A stretch of DNA of 64,000 nucleotides, from contig NZ_JAUSZJ010000002.1 of assembly GCF_030817475.1 (NCBI RefSeq), positions 4,292,626 to 4,356,625 of the forward strand, given 5' to 3'. Below the pieces are notes generated by a model. That model saw only the letters and a program-made list of their open reading frames with translations. It did not search any database and was not told where the DNA came from. Position numbers and translations under genes: made by a program. Positions 43,234 to 52,414 of the stretch are shown one piece after another; the first letter of the stretch is position 1, and each line of letters opens with the position of its first letter. This stretch comes from Streptomyces sp. V2I9 (GTDB lineage: Bacteria; Actinomycetota; Actinomycetes; Streptomycetales; Streptomycetaceae).

Positions 43234-44748
43234 CTAGCGGCGCGGCTCCAGCATCTTCTCCACCAGGTTCCGGGTGGCCCGCTGGACCAGCGGGTCGAGG
43301 TGGTCGGGTTCGTTCAGCGCGAGCGGCCAGTGGAACGTCCCCGCGACGAAGACCAGCGTTCCCTCGGTGTCCTCGCACAGACTGGCGTTGTGCTCCCGGC
43401 GGCCCCGGCCCCAGCTGTCGGTGTACGGGGAAGCTGCCAGGAGCGTCTGGGTGCTGTTCGCCGGGCGGGGCATCGAGGGATCGAACCCGTCGGCCTCCAC
43501 TGCCACCAGATCCGGAATGCTGTCACCGTCCCGCAGCCCGGTCCCCTTCCAGAACCAGTGCTTGCTCTCCCGGACCACGAGCGGTACGGGCTCGGCGAGA
43601 ATGCCGTTGTACTGCACGCCCAGCAGCCCTTGCTCTGCTTTGCGCCGCTTCTTGGACAGCTTGCGCCAGCGCACGGTGGGGCCCGCGGTGCCCGGTTCGG
43701 GGTCGGGAGCCTCCTTGTAGCACGTGACCACCCGGCTTGCGCGGCCGTCGTCGGAGGGCTCGACGCGGACGTGGAAGTAGATGTTGTTCGAGGCGAGGAA
43801 GGCGAGATGGGTCCCGGCGGCCACCGCGTCCTCGGCGCAGTCGCGCATCTCCTTGGACCAGTATTCGTCATGCCCGGAGAAGACCACCGCGGTGTAGTCG
43901 CCCGGGTCGATCCGCCCCTCGTGCAGATCAACGCTGCTCGCGTAGGTGATGTCGTACCCGGCCTCTTCCGCCCACCGGGCCGTGGCCGTGTCCATCTCGA
44001 ACCACCGTGGTGTCCCGGCGTTCACGTACGGCCTGTCGAAGGAGACCCGGAAGGCGCGTACCTCGTTCCCACCGATCTCGCCCTCGGCGGTGTAGCCCTT
44101 GTACAGGTTCTTGCCGGTGCGCCCGTCGAAGGGCCAGATGTTGTACGCCTGGTAGGTGGTGAAGGGCAGCACCATCAGGAGATCGGACCGGCGCCGGGTG
44201 TCTCGTACGACGAACGGTGTGTAGCTGCGGAAGCCGTCTTCCGAGGTGAAGACCGCCAGATGGATCCCCGACACCCAGGCTTCCGGAATGTCCAGGGTCC
44301 AGGTGGTCGGCCAGGCGCAGGCTATGAGCCCGGTGTCCGGATCGGGAGCCGGCCGCTTCCGGGGCTCCACCCGGACCGGGTCGCTGGTCAGCAGGTGCCG
44401 GGCTCCGTCACCGCCGTAGTGGCCCACCCGGTAGATCGCCACGGTGCATTCCTGGGCGTGGTGGGCCGACAGGTGAAAGCCGATCGATTCGCCACGGCCG
44501 ACCGAAGTGGCCGAGGCGTACCCCTGTATCTGAATGTCCTTGTCATTGGCGGCCCGTGTACCGCCCTGCCCGATGCGCCACTCCTGGGACCCGGTGGAGC
44601 GGTTCTCCCGTGCGACGGGGTTCTTCCCCGTACGCGCGGCAGGGCGTCTCGGCAGGGACTCCGCCTCGCCGCGCAGTTGGTAGCCGGCCACCGCTATGGC
44701 TCCGGCCCCGATGGTTCCGAGCGCAACACGGCGGGACACTTTCGGCAC
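43234..44748 (-). CDS. N,N-dimethylformamidase beta-subunit-like Tat-exported protein
   Basis: 504 residues from the GTG at 44748, with GGAG 8 nt upstream; an in-frame ATG at 44790 has no site. A Tat-like signal (KVSRRVALGTIGAGAIAVAG) precedes a beta-rich domain and the large domain of the dimethylformamidase beta family, with LPFTTYQAYNIWPFDGRTGK, VSFDRPYVNAGTPRWFEMDT, VFSGHDEYWSKEMRD and ASNNIYFHV. Substrate unknown. Convergent with the nonulosonic acid operon. Confidence 0.8.
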   Translation of the reverse strand: MPKVSRRVALGTIGAGAIAVAGYQLRGEAESLPRRPAARTGKNPVARENRSTGSQEWRIGQGGTRAANDKDIQIQGYASATSVGRGESIGFHLSAHHAQECTVAIYRVGHYGGDGARHLLTSDPVRVEPRKRPAPDPDTGLIACAWPTTWTLDIPEAWVSGIHLAVFTSEDGFRSYTPFVVRDTRRRSDLLMVLPFTTYQAYNIWPFDGRTGKNLYKGYTAEGEIGGNEVRAFRVSFDRPYVNAGTPRWFEMDTATARWAEEAGYDITYASSVDLHEGRIDPGDYTAVVFSGHDEYWSKEMRDCAEDAVAAGTHLAFLASNNIYFHVRVEPSDDGRASRVVTCYKEAPDPEPGTAGPTVRWRKLSKKRRKAEQGLLGVQYNGILAEPVPLVVRESKHWFWKGTGLRDGDSIPDLVAVEADGFDPSMPRPANSTQTLLAASPYTDSWGRGRREHNASLCEDTEGTLVFVAGTFHWPLALNEPDHLDPLVQRATRNLVEKMLEPRR

Positions 44749-45139
44749 AGCACACACTCCGGGGCCCGGACGCCGGGCCTCACGCCGCACGCGTCGATAC
44801 GTAGGCGACGGACGGGGCGCACAGGGACTCGTGCGGCATCTGTCGACGACCGCTCATCGTAGGGGTGTGAAGGGCGGTAAAGACAGCTGTAAAGAACGTG
44901 TGACTGGACACAACGAGAGGTGCGGCTCACTCGGCCATCGCCGCTGACGTCACCGTTGCTGAGACCTTCGGGGCGGGAGGGGCGCGTCGGCGGAGAAGTG
45001 GTCCGGGTCCGGGAGGCGGAGGTTTATACCCGAAACCGCCCCGCACCACACGTCCCCACGCGGACTTTGTTCCCCTGCACGGCTGAAATTTCGCTGATCC
45101 CTGGCCAGTTGAGGGGCCGAGGGGCCTACGCTTGATCAG
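44749..45139. other. Intergenic region between divergent genes
   Basis: About 390 bases with the promoters of the dimethylformamidase-like gene and the M20 gene. Features: the palindrome TGACGTCA at 44945-44952, and TACGCT at about 45127-45132, seven bases before the M20 start. No coding signal seen. Confidence 0.45.
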
Positions 45140-46390
45140 GTGAACCACGTGAAGTCCCGCGCCTCCCGCCCCCACGACCTGCCCGACGCCGAGCAGCCGG
45201 GGGGAGGCGGCCTGCCGGGGCGGCTCCCGGACGAGCTCCGTGCCGAGCTGATCGCCTTCCGCCGGGATCTGCACATGCACCCCGAGCTGGGCAACCAGGA
45301 GTTCCGCACCACCGCCGCCATCAAGGACCGGCTGGAGATGGCCGGGCTCAAGCCGCGGGTCCTGCGGGTCGGGACCGGGCTCATGTGCGACGTGGGGGAG
45401 TGGGACGGGGTGACGCCCATGCTGGCGTTGCGGGCGGACATCGACGCGCTGCCGATCCCGGACACCAAGACGGGCGTTCCTTACCGGTCCACCGTTCCCG
45501 ACCGGGCCCACGCCTGCGGGCACGACGTGCACACCACCACCGTGCTCGGCGCGGGTCTCGTGCTCGCCGGGCTCGACCGGCAGGGGCGGCTGCCCAACGC
45601 CGTGCGGCTGATCTTCCAGCCCGCCGAGGAGGTCCTGCCCGGCGGCGCGGTCGACGCGATCGAGTCCGGGGTGCTGGAGGGCGTCGGGCGGATCATCGGC
45701 GTCCACTGCGACCCGAAGGTGGACGCCGGGCGGATCGGGCTGCGCGTCGGGGCCATCACCTCGGCCTGCGACCGGCTGGAGATCAGTCTCGACGGCCCCG
45801 GCGGCCACACCGCCCGGCCGCACCTGACCACCGACCTGGTCACCGCCGCCGCCCGGATCGCCGTGGACGTGCCCGCGCTGCTCGCCCGCCGGGTCGACGC
45901 CCGCGCCGGGCTCGCGCTGACCTGGGGCCGGCTGGAGACCGGGCACGCCCCCAACGTCATCCCGCAACACGCCGAGCTGTCCGGCACCGTCCGCTGCCTC
46001 AACCTGGACGCCTGGCGCGAAGCCCCCGACCTGGTGCACGCCGCCGTGGACGAGGTGGCCGGAATGCACCGGGCCAAGACCGTCATCACCTACGTGCGCG
46101 GGGTGCCGCCCGTGGTGAACGACGCCGAGTCCATCGGCCTGCTGGACGCGGCGATGACCGAGCGCCGCGGATCGTACGCCATCGAGGACACCGAACAGAG
46201 CCTGGGCGGCGAGGACTTCTCCTGGTACCTGGAGCAGGTCCCCGGCGCGATGGCCCGCCTCGGCGTCCGGCCGCCGGGCGACACGCGCGGGCTCGACCTC
46301 CATCGGGGCAACTTCGACGTCGACGAAGAGGCGATCACCGTGGGTGTGGAGCTGTTCACCGCCGCGGCACTGCTCGACGGACACCGTTAG
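45140..46390 (+). CDS. M20-family amidohydrolase
   Basis: 416 residues from the GTG at 45140. Metal-binding motifs of the M20D group: FRRDLHMHPELGNQEF, LALRADIDALPIPDT, RAHACGHDVHTTTVLG and IFQPAEEVLPGGAVDAIESG, plus the C-terminal EQSLGGEDFSWYLEQ. Cytoplasmic hydrolase of N-acyl amino acids or similar amides (hippurate-hydrolase-like). A possible -10 element seven bases before the start suggests a leaderless transcript. It lies upstream of the nucleoside unit; a functional link is not evident. Confidence 0.93.
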   Translation: MNHVKSRASRPHDLPDAEQPGGGGLPGRLPDELRAELIAFRRDLHMHPELGNQEFRTTAAIKDRLEMAGLKPRVLRVGTGLMCDVGEWDGVTPMLALRADIDALPIPDTKTGVPYRSTVPDRAHACGHDVHTTTVLGAGLVLAGLDRQGRLPNAVRLIFQPAEEVLPGGAVDAIESGVLEGVGRIIGVHCDPKVDAGRIGLRVGAITSACDRLEISLDGPGGHTARPHLTTDLVTAAARIAVDVPALLARRVDARAGLALTWGRLETGHAPNVIPQHAELSGTVRCLNLDAWREAPDLVHAAVDEVAGMHRAKTVITYVRGVPPVVNDAESIGLLDAAMTERRGSYAIEDTEQSLGGEDFSWYLEQVPGAMARLGVRPPGDTRGLDLHRGNFDVDEEAITVGVELFTAAALLDGHR

Positions 46391-46491
46391 CGGAGGGTTG
46401 ACGCGGTCTTCGCGGGCCGTTCGTGGACCCGCGGGACCGCTTCTGTTCACGACGATCCGATAACGGCTTCCGTACGTGCTCTTATCTGACA

Positions 46492-46507
46492 TCTACGCGC
46501 GTTACGA
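46492..46507. promoter_or_regulatory. Nucleoside-regulon palindrome, site 1 (upstream of BMP gene)
   Basis: TCTACGCGCGTTACGA, 57 bp before the BMP start. It matches the pattern CTA(C/T)GCG(C/T)GTAG seen at two other promoters in this unit; the right half is imperfect. Confidence 0.45.
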
Positions 46508-46563
46508 TCGCCGCGAAACCAGCGCCGGAAGAGGCGCTTCGGTCAGGTTTGAAGGAGCCTCCC

Positions 46564-47613
46564 TTGCGCCGGATCACCAGGATCACCACCGTGGGCATTG
46601 CGTCCGCGGCGCTCGCGCTCAGTGTCACCGCCTGTGGCGGAAAGTCGTCGTCGGAAGCCGGTTCCGGCAAGGACGGCGACAAGGCCGCCATCGCGTACGA
46701 CATCGGCGGTCGCGGCGACCAGTCGTTCAACGACGCCGCCTACGCCGGTCTCGCCAAGGCGGAGAAGGACCTCGGCATCAAGGGCAGCGAGGCCGAGCCC
46801 TCCGACGGGGAGGGCGACGCGGACAAGGTCCAGCGCCTCACCGAGCTCGCCCGTGCCGGCAACAACCCGGTGATCGGCGTCGGCTTCGCCTACGCGCCCG
46901 CCATCAAGAAGGTCGCGCCGAAGTTCCCGAAGACCACCTTCGGCATCATCGACGACGCCTCGGTGACCGGCGACAACATCGCCAACATCGTCTTCAACGA
47001 GGAGCAGGGCTCCTACCTCGCCGGCGTCGCCGCCGCCAAGGTCACCAAGACGAAGAAGATCGGCTTCATCGGCGGTGTCGAGACCCCGCTGATCAAGAAG
47101 TTCGAGGCCGGCTTCGTCCAGGGCGCCAAGGACACCGACGCCTCGGTCGAGGTCCTCCCGCAGTACCTGACCCAGCCGCCGAACTTCGACGGCTTCTCCA
47201 AGCCCGACCTCGGCAAGGCCGCCGCCCAGGGCCAGCTCGACAAGAAGGCCGACGTGATCTACTCGGCCGCCGGTCTGGCCGGCTCCGGTGCCATCGAGGC
47301 CGCCTCCAAGGCGGGCAAGTGGAACATCGGCGTCGACTCCGACCAGTACCAGCAGAAGGGCCTCGCGGCCTACAAGGAGTCCATCCTCACCTCGGTCACC
47401 AAGGACGTCGAGGACTCCGTGTTCAACCTGATCAAGTCGGTCAAGGACGGCAAGCCGACCACCGGTGAGATCCGCTACGGCCTGGACAAGGACGGCGTCG
47501 GCCTGTCGATGTCCAACCCGGCGTTCGCCAAGATGACCGACGTCATCGCGGCCGTCGACAAGGCCAAGAAGGAGATCATCGACGGCAAGATCACCGTCAA
47601 GACCGCTCCGTAA
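46564..47613 (+). CDS. BMP-family nucleoside-binding lipoprotein
   Basis: 349 residues from a TTG start; GAAGGAG at 46551-46557 fixes the start. Lipoprotein signal with lipobox SVTAC before GGKSSS. Periplasmic-binding fold of the BmpA/PnrA family: AYDIGGRGDQSFNDAAYAGL, GFAYAPAIKKVAPKFPKTTF, NIVFNEEQGSYLAGVAAAKV, KIGFIGGVE and GVDSDQYQ. It delivers purine or pyrimidine nucleosides to the ABC transporter encoded next. The hairpin between it and the ATPase gene would allow higher expression of this component. Confidence 0.95.
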   Translation: MRRITRITTVGIASAALALSVTACGGKSSSEAGSGKDGDKAAIAYDIGGRGDQSFNDAAYAGLAKAEKDLGIKGSEAEPSDGEGDADKVQRLTELARAGNNPVIGVGFAYAPAIKKVAPKFPKTTFGIIDDASVTGDNIANIVFNEEQGSYLAGVAAAKVTKTKKIGFIGGVETPLIKKFEAGFVQGAKDTDASVEVLPQYLTQPPNFDGFSKPDLGKAAAQGQLDKKADVIYSAAGLAGSGAIEAASKAGKWNIGVDSDQYQQKGLAAYKESILTSVTKDVEDSVFNLIKSVKDGKPTTGEIRYGLDKDGVGLSMSNPAFAKMTDVIAAVDKAKKEIIDGKITVKTAP

Positions 47614-47650
47614 GCGGTCCGGCGCCCGACGCCGTACGGCTGGTTTCCCC

Positions 47651-47700
47651 CGGCCCTGTCCGTCCCCGTCCGCACCGCGGCCGGTGGACGGACAGGGCCG
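47651..47700 (+). terminator. Hairpin after BMP lipoprotein gene
   Basis: Perfect 15-bp arms CGGCCCTGTCCGTCC and complement around a 20-nt loop, about 40 nt after the stop. Likely a partial terminator separating the abundant binding protein from the membrane components. Confidence 0.7.
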
Positions 47701-47865
47701 CGGGCCCGTCCCCGCCCCGCGGCCCGGCCCCCCGCCCCGCGCGACGGGGCCGAGATGTCCCGCGCGACCCCACGAAGAAGTTCCGCCTCTCGCCGTGCTC
47801 TCCCACACCGGCCCGGACCCGCGTCCGGACGGTGACGTGCACCCCGTGTTTCACGATTCGGCAGC

Positions 47866-47880
47866 GCTACGCGTGTAGAC
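47866..47880. promoter_or_regulatory. Nucleoside-regulon palindrome, site 2 (upstream of ATPase gene)
   Basis: GCTACGCGTGTAGAC contains CTAC-GCGT-GTAG, a clean dyad. It lies about 90-130 bp before the ATPase start and matches sites 1 and 3. Confidence 0.5.
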
Positions 47881-47995
47881 AGCCCTCCGGCGCGATAACT
47901 TCACCCCCGCCCCTCAGAGCCCCCCTGCCCCTCCGCCCCCGCTCCTGTCCGGCCAAGGAGAGTGCGTCATCAACGCGTCCAGCAGCCCCCCCGCC

Positions 47996-49528
47996 GTGGA
48001 ACTGCACGGCATCACCAAGCGCTTCCCCGGCGTCGTCGCCAACCACGACATCGACATCACCATCCGCAAGGGCACCGTCCACGCCCTCGTCGGTGAGAAC
48101 GGCGCCGGCAAGTCCACCCTGATGAAGATCCTCTACGGCATGCAGAAGCCGGACGAGGGCACCATCGCGATCGACGGCCGGCAGGTCGCGTTCTCCAATC
48201 CGGGCGACGCCATCGAGCGGGGCATCGGCATGGTGCACCAGCACTTCATGCTCGCCGACAACTTCACCGTCCTGGAGAACGTCGTCCTCGGCGGCGAGAA
48301 GCTGTACGGCATCGGGTCCGGCGCCCGGAAGAAGATCAAGGAGATCTCCGACGCGTACGGCCTGGGCATCCGGCCCGACGCGCTCGTGGAGGACCTCGGG
48401 GTCGCCGACCGGCAGCGCGTGGAGATCCTCAAGGTGCTCTACCGGGGCGCCCGCATCCTGATCCTCGACGAGCCGACCGCGGTCCTCGTGCCGCAGGAGG
48501 TCGACGCCCTCTTCGCCAACCTGCGCGAGCTCAAGGCCGAGGGCCTCACCGTCATCTTCATCTCGCACAAGCTGGGCGAGGTGCTCTCCGTCGCCGACGA
48601 CATCACGGTGATCCGCCGCGGTACGACCGTGGGCACCGCGGACCCGGCCACCACCACGACCAAGCAGCTCGCCGAGCTGATGGTCGGCAGCGAGCTGCCC
48701 TCGCCGGAGACCCGCGAGTCCACCGTCACCGACGTGCCCATGCTGCGCGTGAAGGAGCTGGCGCTCACCGTCACCGACCCCGACGGCACCGTCCGCGACG
48801 TGCTCGCCGGGATCGACTTCACCATCCACCAGGGTGAGGTCCTCGGCATCGCCGGCGTCGAGGGCAACGGGCAGACCGAGCTGATCGAGGCCCTGATGGG
48901 CATGCGCGACCCGGACGGCGGGGTCATCACCCTCGACCAGGACGACATCTCGCACGCCCCCACCCGCAAGCGGCGCGAGTCCGGCATCGGATACATCCCC
49001 GAGGACCGCCACCGCCACGGCGTCCTGCTGGACGCCCCGTTGTGGGAGAACCGCATCCTCGGCCACGTCACCGAGAAGCCCAACAGCCGCGGCTGGCTGC
49101 TGGACAACAAGGCGGCCCGCGCCGACACCGTGCGCATCGTGCGCGAGTACGACGTGCGCACCCCCGGCATCGAGGTCACCGCCGCCTCCCTCTCCGGCGG
49201 CAACCAGCAGAAGCTGATCGTCGGCCGCGAGATGAGCCACGCCCCCAAGCTGCTGATCGCCGCCCACCCCACCCGCGGCGTGGACGTCGGCGCGCAGGCC
49301 CAGATCTGGGACCAGATCCGTGAGGCCCGCCGGGAAGGGCTGGCCGTGCTGCTGATCTCGGCCGACCTGGACGAGCTGATCGGGCTCTCCGACACCCTGC
49401 GCGTCATGTACCGCGGCCGACTGGTCGCCGACGCCGACCCGGCCACCATCACCCCGGAGGAACTGGGCTCGGCCATGACCGGCGCCGCCACCGGTCACCT
49501 CGAAAGCCCGGAGGACGAGGCCCGATGA
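47996..49528 (+). CDS. Nucleoside ABC transporter, ATP-binding protein (two ATPase domains)
   Basis: 510 residues as counted from the GTG at 47996. Two fused ATPase domains: Walker A GENGAGKST and Walker B ILILDEPTAVL in the first half; GVEGNGQTEL, signature LSGGNQQK and the usual degenerate Walker B of this family (LLIAAHPTRGVDVG) in the second. It powers import of nucleosides bound by the BMP protein. The start is uncertain: the good ribosome site AAGGAG at 47955-47960 points to 47969, where the codon is ATC, giving INASSSPPA in front of the counted start. The stop overlaps the next start (ATGA). Confidence 0.93.
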   Translation: MELHGITKRFPGVVANHDIDITIRKGTVHALVGENGAGKSTLMKILYGMQKPDEGTIAIDGRQVAFSNPGDAIERGIGMVHQHFMLADNFTVLENVVLGGEKLYGIGSGARKKIKEISDAYGLGIRPDALVEDLGVADRQRVEILKVLYRGARILILDEPTAVLVPQEVDALFANLRELKAEGLTVIFISHKLGEVLSVADDITVIRRGTTVGTADPATTTTKQLAELMVGSELPSPETRESTVTDVPMLRVKELALTVTDPDGTVRDVLAGIDFTIHQGEVLGIAGVEGNGQTELIEALMGMRDPDGGVITLDQDDISHAPTRKRRESGIGYIPEDRHRHGVLLDAPLWENRILGHVTEKPNSRGWLLDNKAARADTVRIVREYDVRTPGIEVTAASLSGGNQQKLIVGREMSHAPKLLIAAHPTRGVDVGAQAQIWDQIREARREGLAVLLISADLDELIGLSDTLRVMYRGRLVADADPATITPEELGSAMTGAATGHLESPEDEAR

Positions 49529-50643
49529 AGAAAATCGACAAGGACCGGCTGATCCTGGGCTTCGCCGGCCCGGTGCTCGCCCTGGTCGTGGCCCTCGCGC
49601 TGACGACCGTGGTGCTGCTCGCCTCCGGCCGCAACCCCTTCGAGCCGTACCGGATCATGTTCGAGTCGGCGAGCTACGTCGACGTACAGGTCCTGATCGT
49701 CAACCAGGCCGGTACGTACTACCTCGCCGCACTCGCGGTCGCGGTCGGCTTCCGGATGAACCTCTTCAACATCGGCGTCGACGGCCAGTACCGCCTCGCC
49801 GCCATGCTGGCCGCGCTGGTCGGCGCGAGCGTCGACCTGCCCGGCCCGCTGCACATCGCGCTGATCGTGATCGTCGCCATGATGGTCGGCGCGTTCTGGT
49901 CGGGCATCGCGGGCTTCCTCAAGACCACCCGCGGGGTGAGCGAGGTCGTCTCGACGATCATGCTCAACTCGATCGCCACCGCGCTGGTCGCCTGGATGAT
50001 CCTGCCGAAGAACTTCGGCGAGCAGCCCGCCGGCTCCAACAACCTCACCACCGGTGAGATCCCGGAGTCCGGCTGGTTCCCGGGGCTCCCGATGGGCGAC
50101 CAGGCCGGCGAGATCTACGGCTTCACCTTCGTCGCCGCCGGCTGCGGCCTGCTGTACTGGTTCGTGCTGAACCGCACCCGGTTCGGCTTCGACCTGCGGG
50201 CCACCGGCGCCAGCGAGAGCGCCGCCCAGGCGTCCGGCGTGGACGCCAAGAAGATGATCCTCACCTCGATGCTGATCTCGGGCGCCGTCGCGGGTCTGGC
50301 GGGCATGCCGACCCTGCTCGGCGACACCCACACCTACAGCCTCGACTTCCCCACCGGCATCGGCTTCACCGGCATCACCATCGCGCTGCTGGGCCGCAAC
50401 AACCCCCTCGGCATCGCCTTCAGCGCGCTGCTCATCGCCTTCCTGGACAAGTCGTCCGCCTCGCTCGACCAGTACGGGTACGAGAAGGAGATCGCCACGA
50501 TCATGCAGGGCCTGATCGTGATCTCGGTCGTCGTCTCCTACGAGCTGGTACGCCGCTACGGCGTCCGCCGCCAGCAGCAGAAGGTCGGCGAGGAGCTCGC
50601 CGCCGGCCATGCCATCAAGACCGAGAAGGAGGCGGCCCTGTGA
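49525..50643 (+). CDS. Nucleoside ABC transporter permease (first)
   Basis: 372 residues, starting ATG at 49525 in an ATGA overlap with the ATPase. Eight to nine membrane helices. Branched-chain/BPD_transp_2 permease features: VGFRMNLFNIGVDGQYRLAA, LKTTRGVSEVVSTIMLNSIA, GFDLRATGASESAAQASGVD (the coupling helix to the ATPase). Together with the next gene it forms the membrane channel (YufP/NupP type). Confidence 0.94.
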   Translation: MKKIDKDRLILGFAGPVLALVVALALTTVVLLASGRNPFEPYRIMFESASYVDVQVLIVNQAGTYYLAALAVAVGFRMNLFNIGVDGQYRLAAMLAALVGASVDLPGPLHIALIVIVAMMVGAFWSGIAGFLKTTRGVSEVVSTIMLNSIATALVAWMILPKNFGEQPAGSNNLTTGEIPESGWFPGLPMGDQAGEIYGFTFVAAGCGLLYWFVLNRTRFGFDLRATGASESAAQASGVDAKKMILTSMLISGAVAGLAGMPTLLGDTHTYSLDFPTGIGFTGITIALLGRNNPLGIAFSALLIAFLDKSSASLDQYGYEKEIATIMQGLIVISVVVSYELVRRYGVRRQQQKVGEELAAGHAIKTEKEAAL

Positions 50644-51902
50644 GCACCAGCAAATCCACCGCCGCACGGCCCACCCCCGTCAAGGGCGGCCGCCGCAAGC
50701 TCTCCCTGCCCGTCGTCCTCCTGATCATCGCGGGCGCGCTCGCCCTGGTCTCGCTGGTGCGCCTGATCAGCGGCGCCGACGACATCACCTCGGTCGGCCA
50801 GGTCGCCGGCGCCCTGGAACTCGCCGTCCCGATCGGACTCGCCGGACTCGGCGGCCTGTGGGCCGAGCGCGCGGGCGTCGTCAACATCGGCCTCGAAGGC
50901 ATGATGGTCCTCGGCACCTGGTTCGGCGCCTGGGCCGGGTTCCAGTGGGGCCCGTGGATGGGCGTCCTCTTCGGCATCCTCGGCGGCTGCCTCGGCGGTC
51001 TGCTGCACGCGGTCATCACCGTCACCTTCGGCGTGAACCACATCGTCTCCGGTGTGGCGATCAACATCCTCGCCGTCGGCATCACCCGCTACCTCTCCAA
51101 CTTCGCCTTCGACGGCGTCCAGGGCGGCTCCTCCAAGCAGTCCCCGCGCGTCGAGCCGATCGACAAGATCACCATTCCGGGGCTCTCGGACTGGCTCCAG
51201 GACCTGCAACAACAGCACTGGTTCCTGATCTCCGACATCGCGGGCATCATCGGCGGCCTGGTCACCGGCCTCTCCCTGCTCACCGTCGTCGCCCTGCTGC
51301 TGATCCCCGCCACCTGGTGGATCCTGTGGCGCACCCCCTTCGGTCTGCGCCTGCGCTCCTGCGGCGAGTCCCCGGTGGCCGCCGAGACCCTCGGCGTCAA
51401 CGTGTACAAGTACAAGTACATCGCCGTCACGGTCTCCGGCGGTCTGGCCGGCCTCGGCGGCGCGTTCCTCGCGATCGTCGCCACCGGCATCTACCAGGAG
51501 GGCCAGACCGGCGGCCGCGGCTACATCGGCCTCGCCGCGATGATCTTCGGCAACTGGATGCCGGGCGGTATGGCGCTGGGCGCCGGCCTCTTCGGCTTCA
51601 CCGACAGCCTCAAGCTGCGCGGCGGTGCGGAGAACGTCCACGCGATGCTGCTCCTGCTGGCGATCCTGCTGGTCATCGCGGTGTTCTGGCAGCTGTACCG
51701 GAAGAAGTACGTCGCCGCGGTGATCTCGGCGGCCGTCTCGGCGCTGCTGTTCACCTGGTACTTCCTGACCGACCAGGTGCCCAGCCAGTTCGTCGACGCG
51801 GCCCCGTACGTCACGACGCTGCTGGTCCTCTCGCTCTCCGCGCAACGCCTGCGGATGCCCAAGGCGGACGGCGTGCCGTACCGCAAGGGCGAGGGCAAGT
51901 GA
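50640..51902 (+). CDS. Nucleoside ABC transporter permease (second)
   Basis: 420 residues from a GTG at 50640 overlapping the previous stop (GTGA). Second BPD_transp_2 permease of the pair (YufQ/NupQ type), with WAERAGVVNIGLEGMMVLG, FGVNHIVSGVAINILAVGI, and the coupling-helix region GLRLRSCGESPVAAETLGV. A basic N-terminal extension of ~25 residues precedes the first helix. It overlaps the cdd start by four bases. Confidence 0.94.
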   Translation: MSTSKSTAARPTPVKGGRRKLSLPVVLLIIAGALALVSLVRLISGADDITSVGQVAGALELAVPIGLAGLGGLWAERAGVVNIGLEGMMVLGTWFGAWAGFQWGPWMGVLFGILGGCLGGLLHAVITVTFGVNHIVSGVAINILAVGITRYLSNFAFDGVQGGSSKQSPRVEPIDKITIPGLSDWLQDLQQQHWFLISDIAGIIGGLVTGLSLLTVVALLLIPATWWILWRTPFGLRLRSCGESPVAAETLGVNVYKYKYIAVTVSGGLAGLGGAFLAIVATGIYQEGQTGGRGYIGLAAMIFGNWMPGGMALGAGLFGFTDSLKLRGGAENVHAMLLLLAILLVIAVFWQLYRKKYVAAVISAAVSALLFTWYFLTDQVPSQFVDAAPYVTTLLVLSLSAQRLRMPKADGVPYRKGEGK

Positions 51903-52330
51903 CGCCGCCGGCCGCCGAGGGCGCGGCAGCCGTGGTGACCTTCGGCTCGTCCGACTGGGAGGCCCTGCGGGAGGCGGCACGGGACGCCATGTCCCGCGCG
52001 TACGCCCCCTACTCGGGCTACCCGGTCGGGGTGGCCGCCCGCGTGGACGACGGCCGCACCATCACCGGCTGCAATGTGGAGAACGCCAGTTACGGCCTCT
52101 CGCTCTGCGCCGAGTGCGGCCTGGTCTCCACGCTCCAGGCCACCGGTGGCGGCCGGCTGACCCACTTCACCTGCGTGGACGGTGCCGGGGCGATCCTGGT
52201 GCCGTGCGGCAGGTGCCGCCAGCTGCTGTACGAGTTCGGCGGACCGGAACTCCTCCTGGAGACGCCCGACGGGCTGCGCACGCTGGACGAGATGCTGCCG
52301 CAGGCGTTCGGCCCGCAGCACCTCGGCTGA
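51899..52330 (+). CDS. cdd: Cytidine deaminase
   Basis: 143 residues from a GTG at 51899 overlapping the permease stop (GTGA). Deaminates cytidine and deoxycytidine to the uridine forms. Zinc and catalytic motifs: AYAPYSGYPVGVAA, GCNVENASYGLSLCAEC (with catalytic Glu in CAE) and VPCGRCRQLLYEF. Four cysteines are available for zinc and structure, as in the homotetrameric class. Operon position puts salvage directly downstream of uptake. Confidence 0.96.
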   Translation: MTPPAAEGAAAVVTFGSSDWEALREAARDAMSRAYAPYSGYPVGVAARVDDGRTITGCNVENASYGLSLCAECGLVSTLQATGGGRLTHFTCVDGAGAILVPCGRCRQLLYEFGGPELLLETPDGLRTLDEMLPQAFGPQHLG

Positions 52331-52370
52331 GCGGGCCGCACCGCGGCTGAGCCCGCACCCCTGATTCCCG

Positions 52371-52404
52371 GCGGTGGCCCTTCCCCACACGGAAGGGCCA
52401 CCGC
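52371..52404 (+). terminator. Intrinsic terminator after cdd
   Basis: Perfect 14-bp arms GCGGTGGCCCTTCC and complement, 6-nt loop, followed by TCTTTCTCC: a canonical rho-independent terminator separating the transport operon from deoA. Confidence 0.9.
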
Positions 52405-52414
52405 TCTTTCTCCC

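Larger units (their letters stand above)
47614..47968. other. Intergenic region between BMP and ATPase genes
   Basis: About 355 bases holding the BMP terminator hairpin, the second palindrome of the nucleoside regulon and a probable second promoter for the transporter genes. No ORF with coding character. Confidence 0.5.

Noticed and set aside
43480..43500. tRNA-like GATCGAACCC string
   Set aside because: It lies inside the dimethylformamidase-like coding sequence, with no acceptor or anticodon stems around it.
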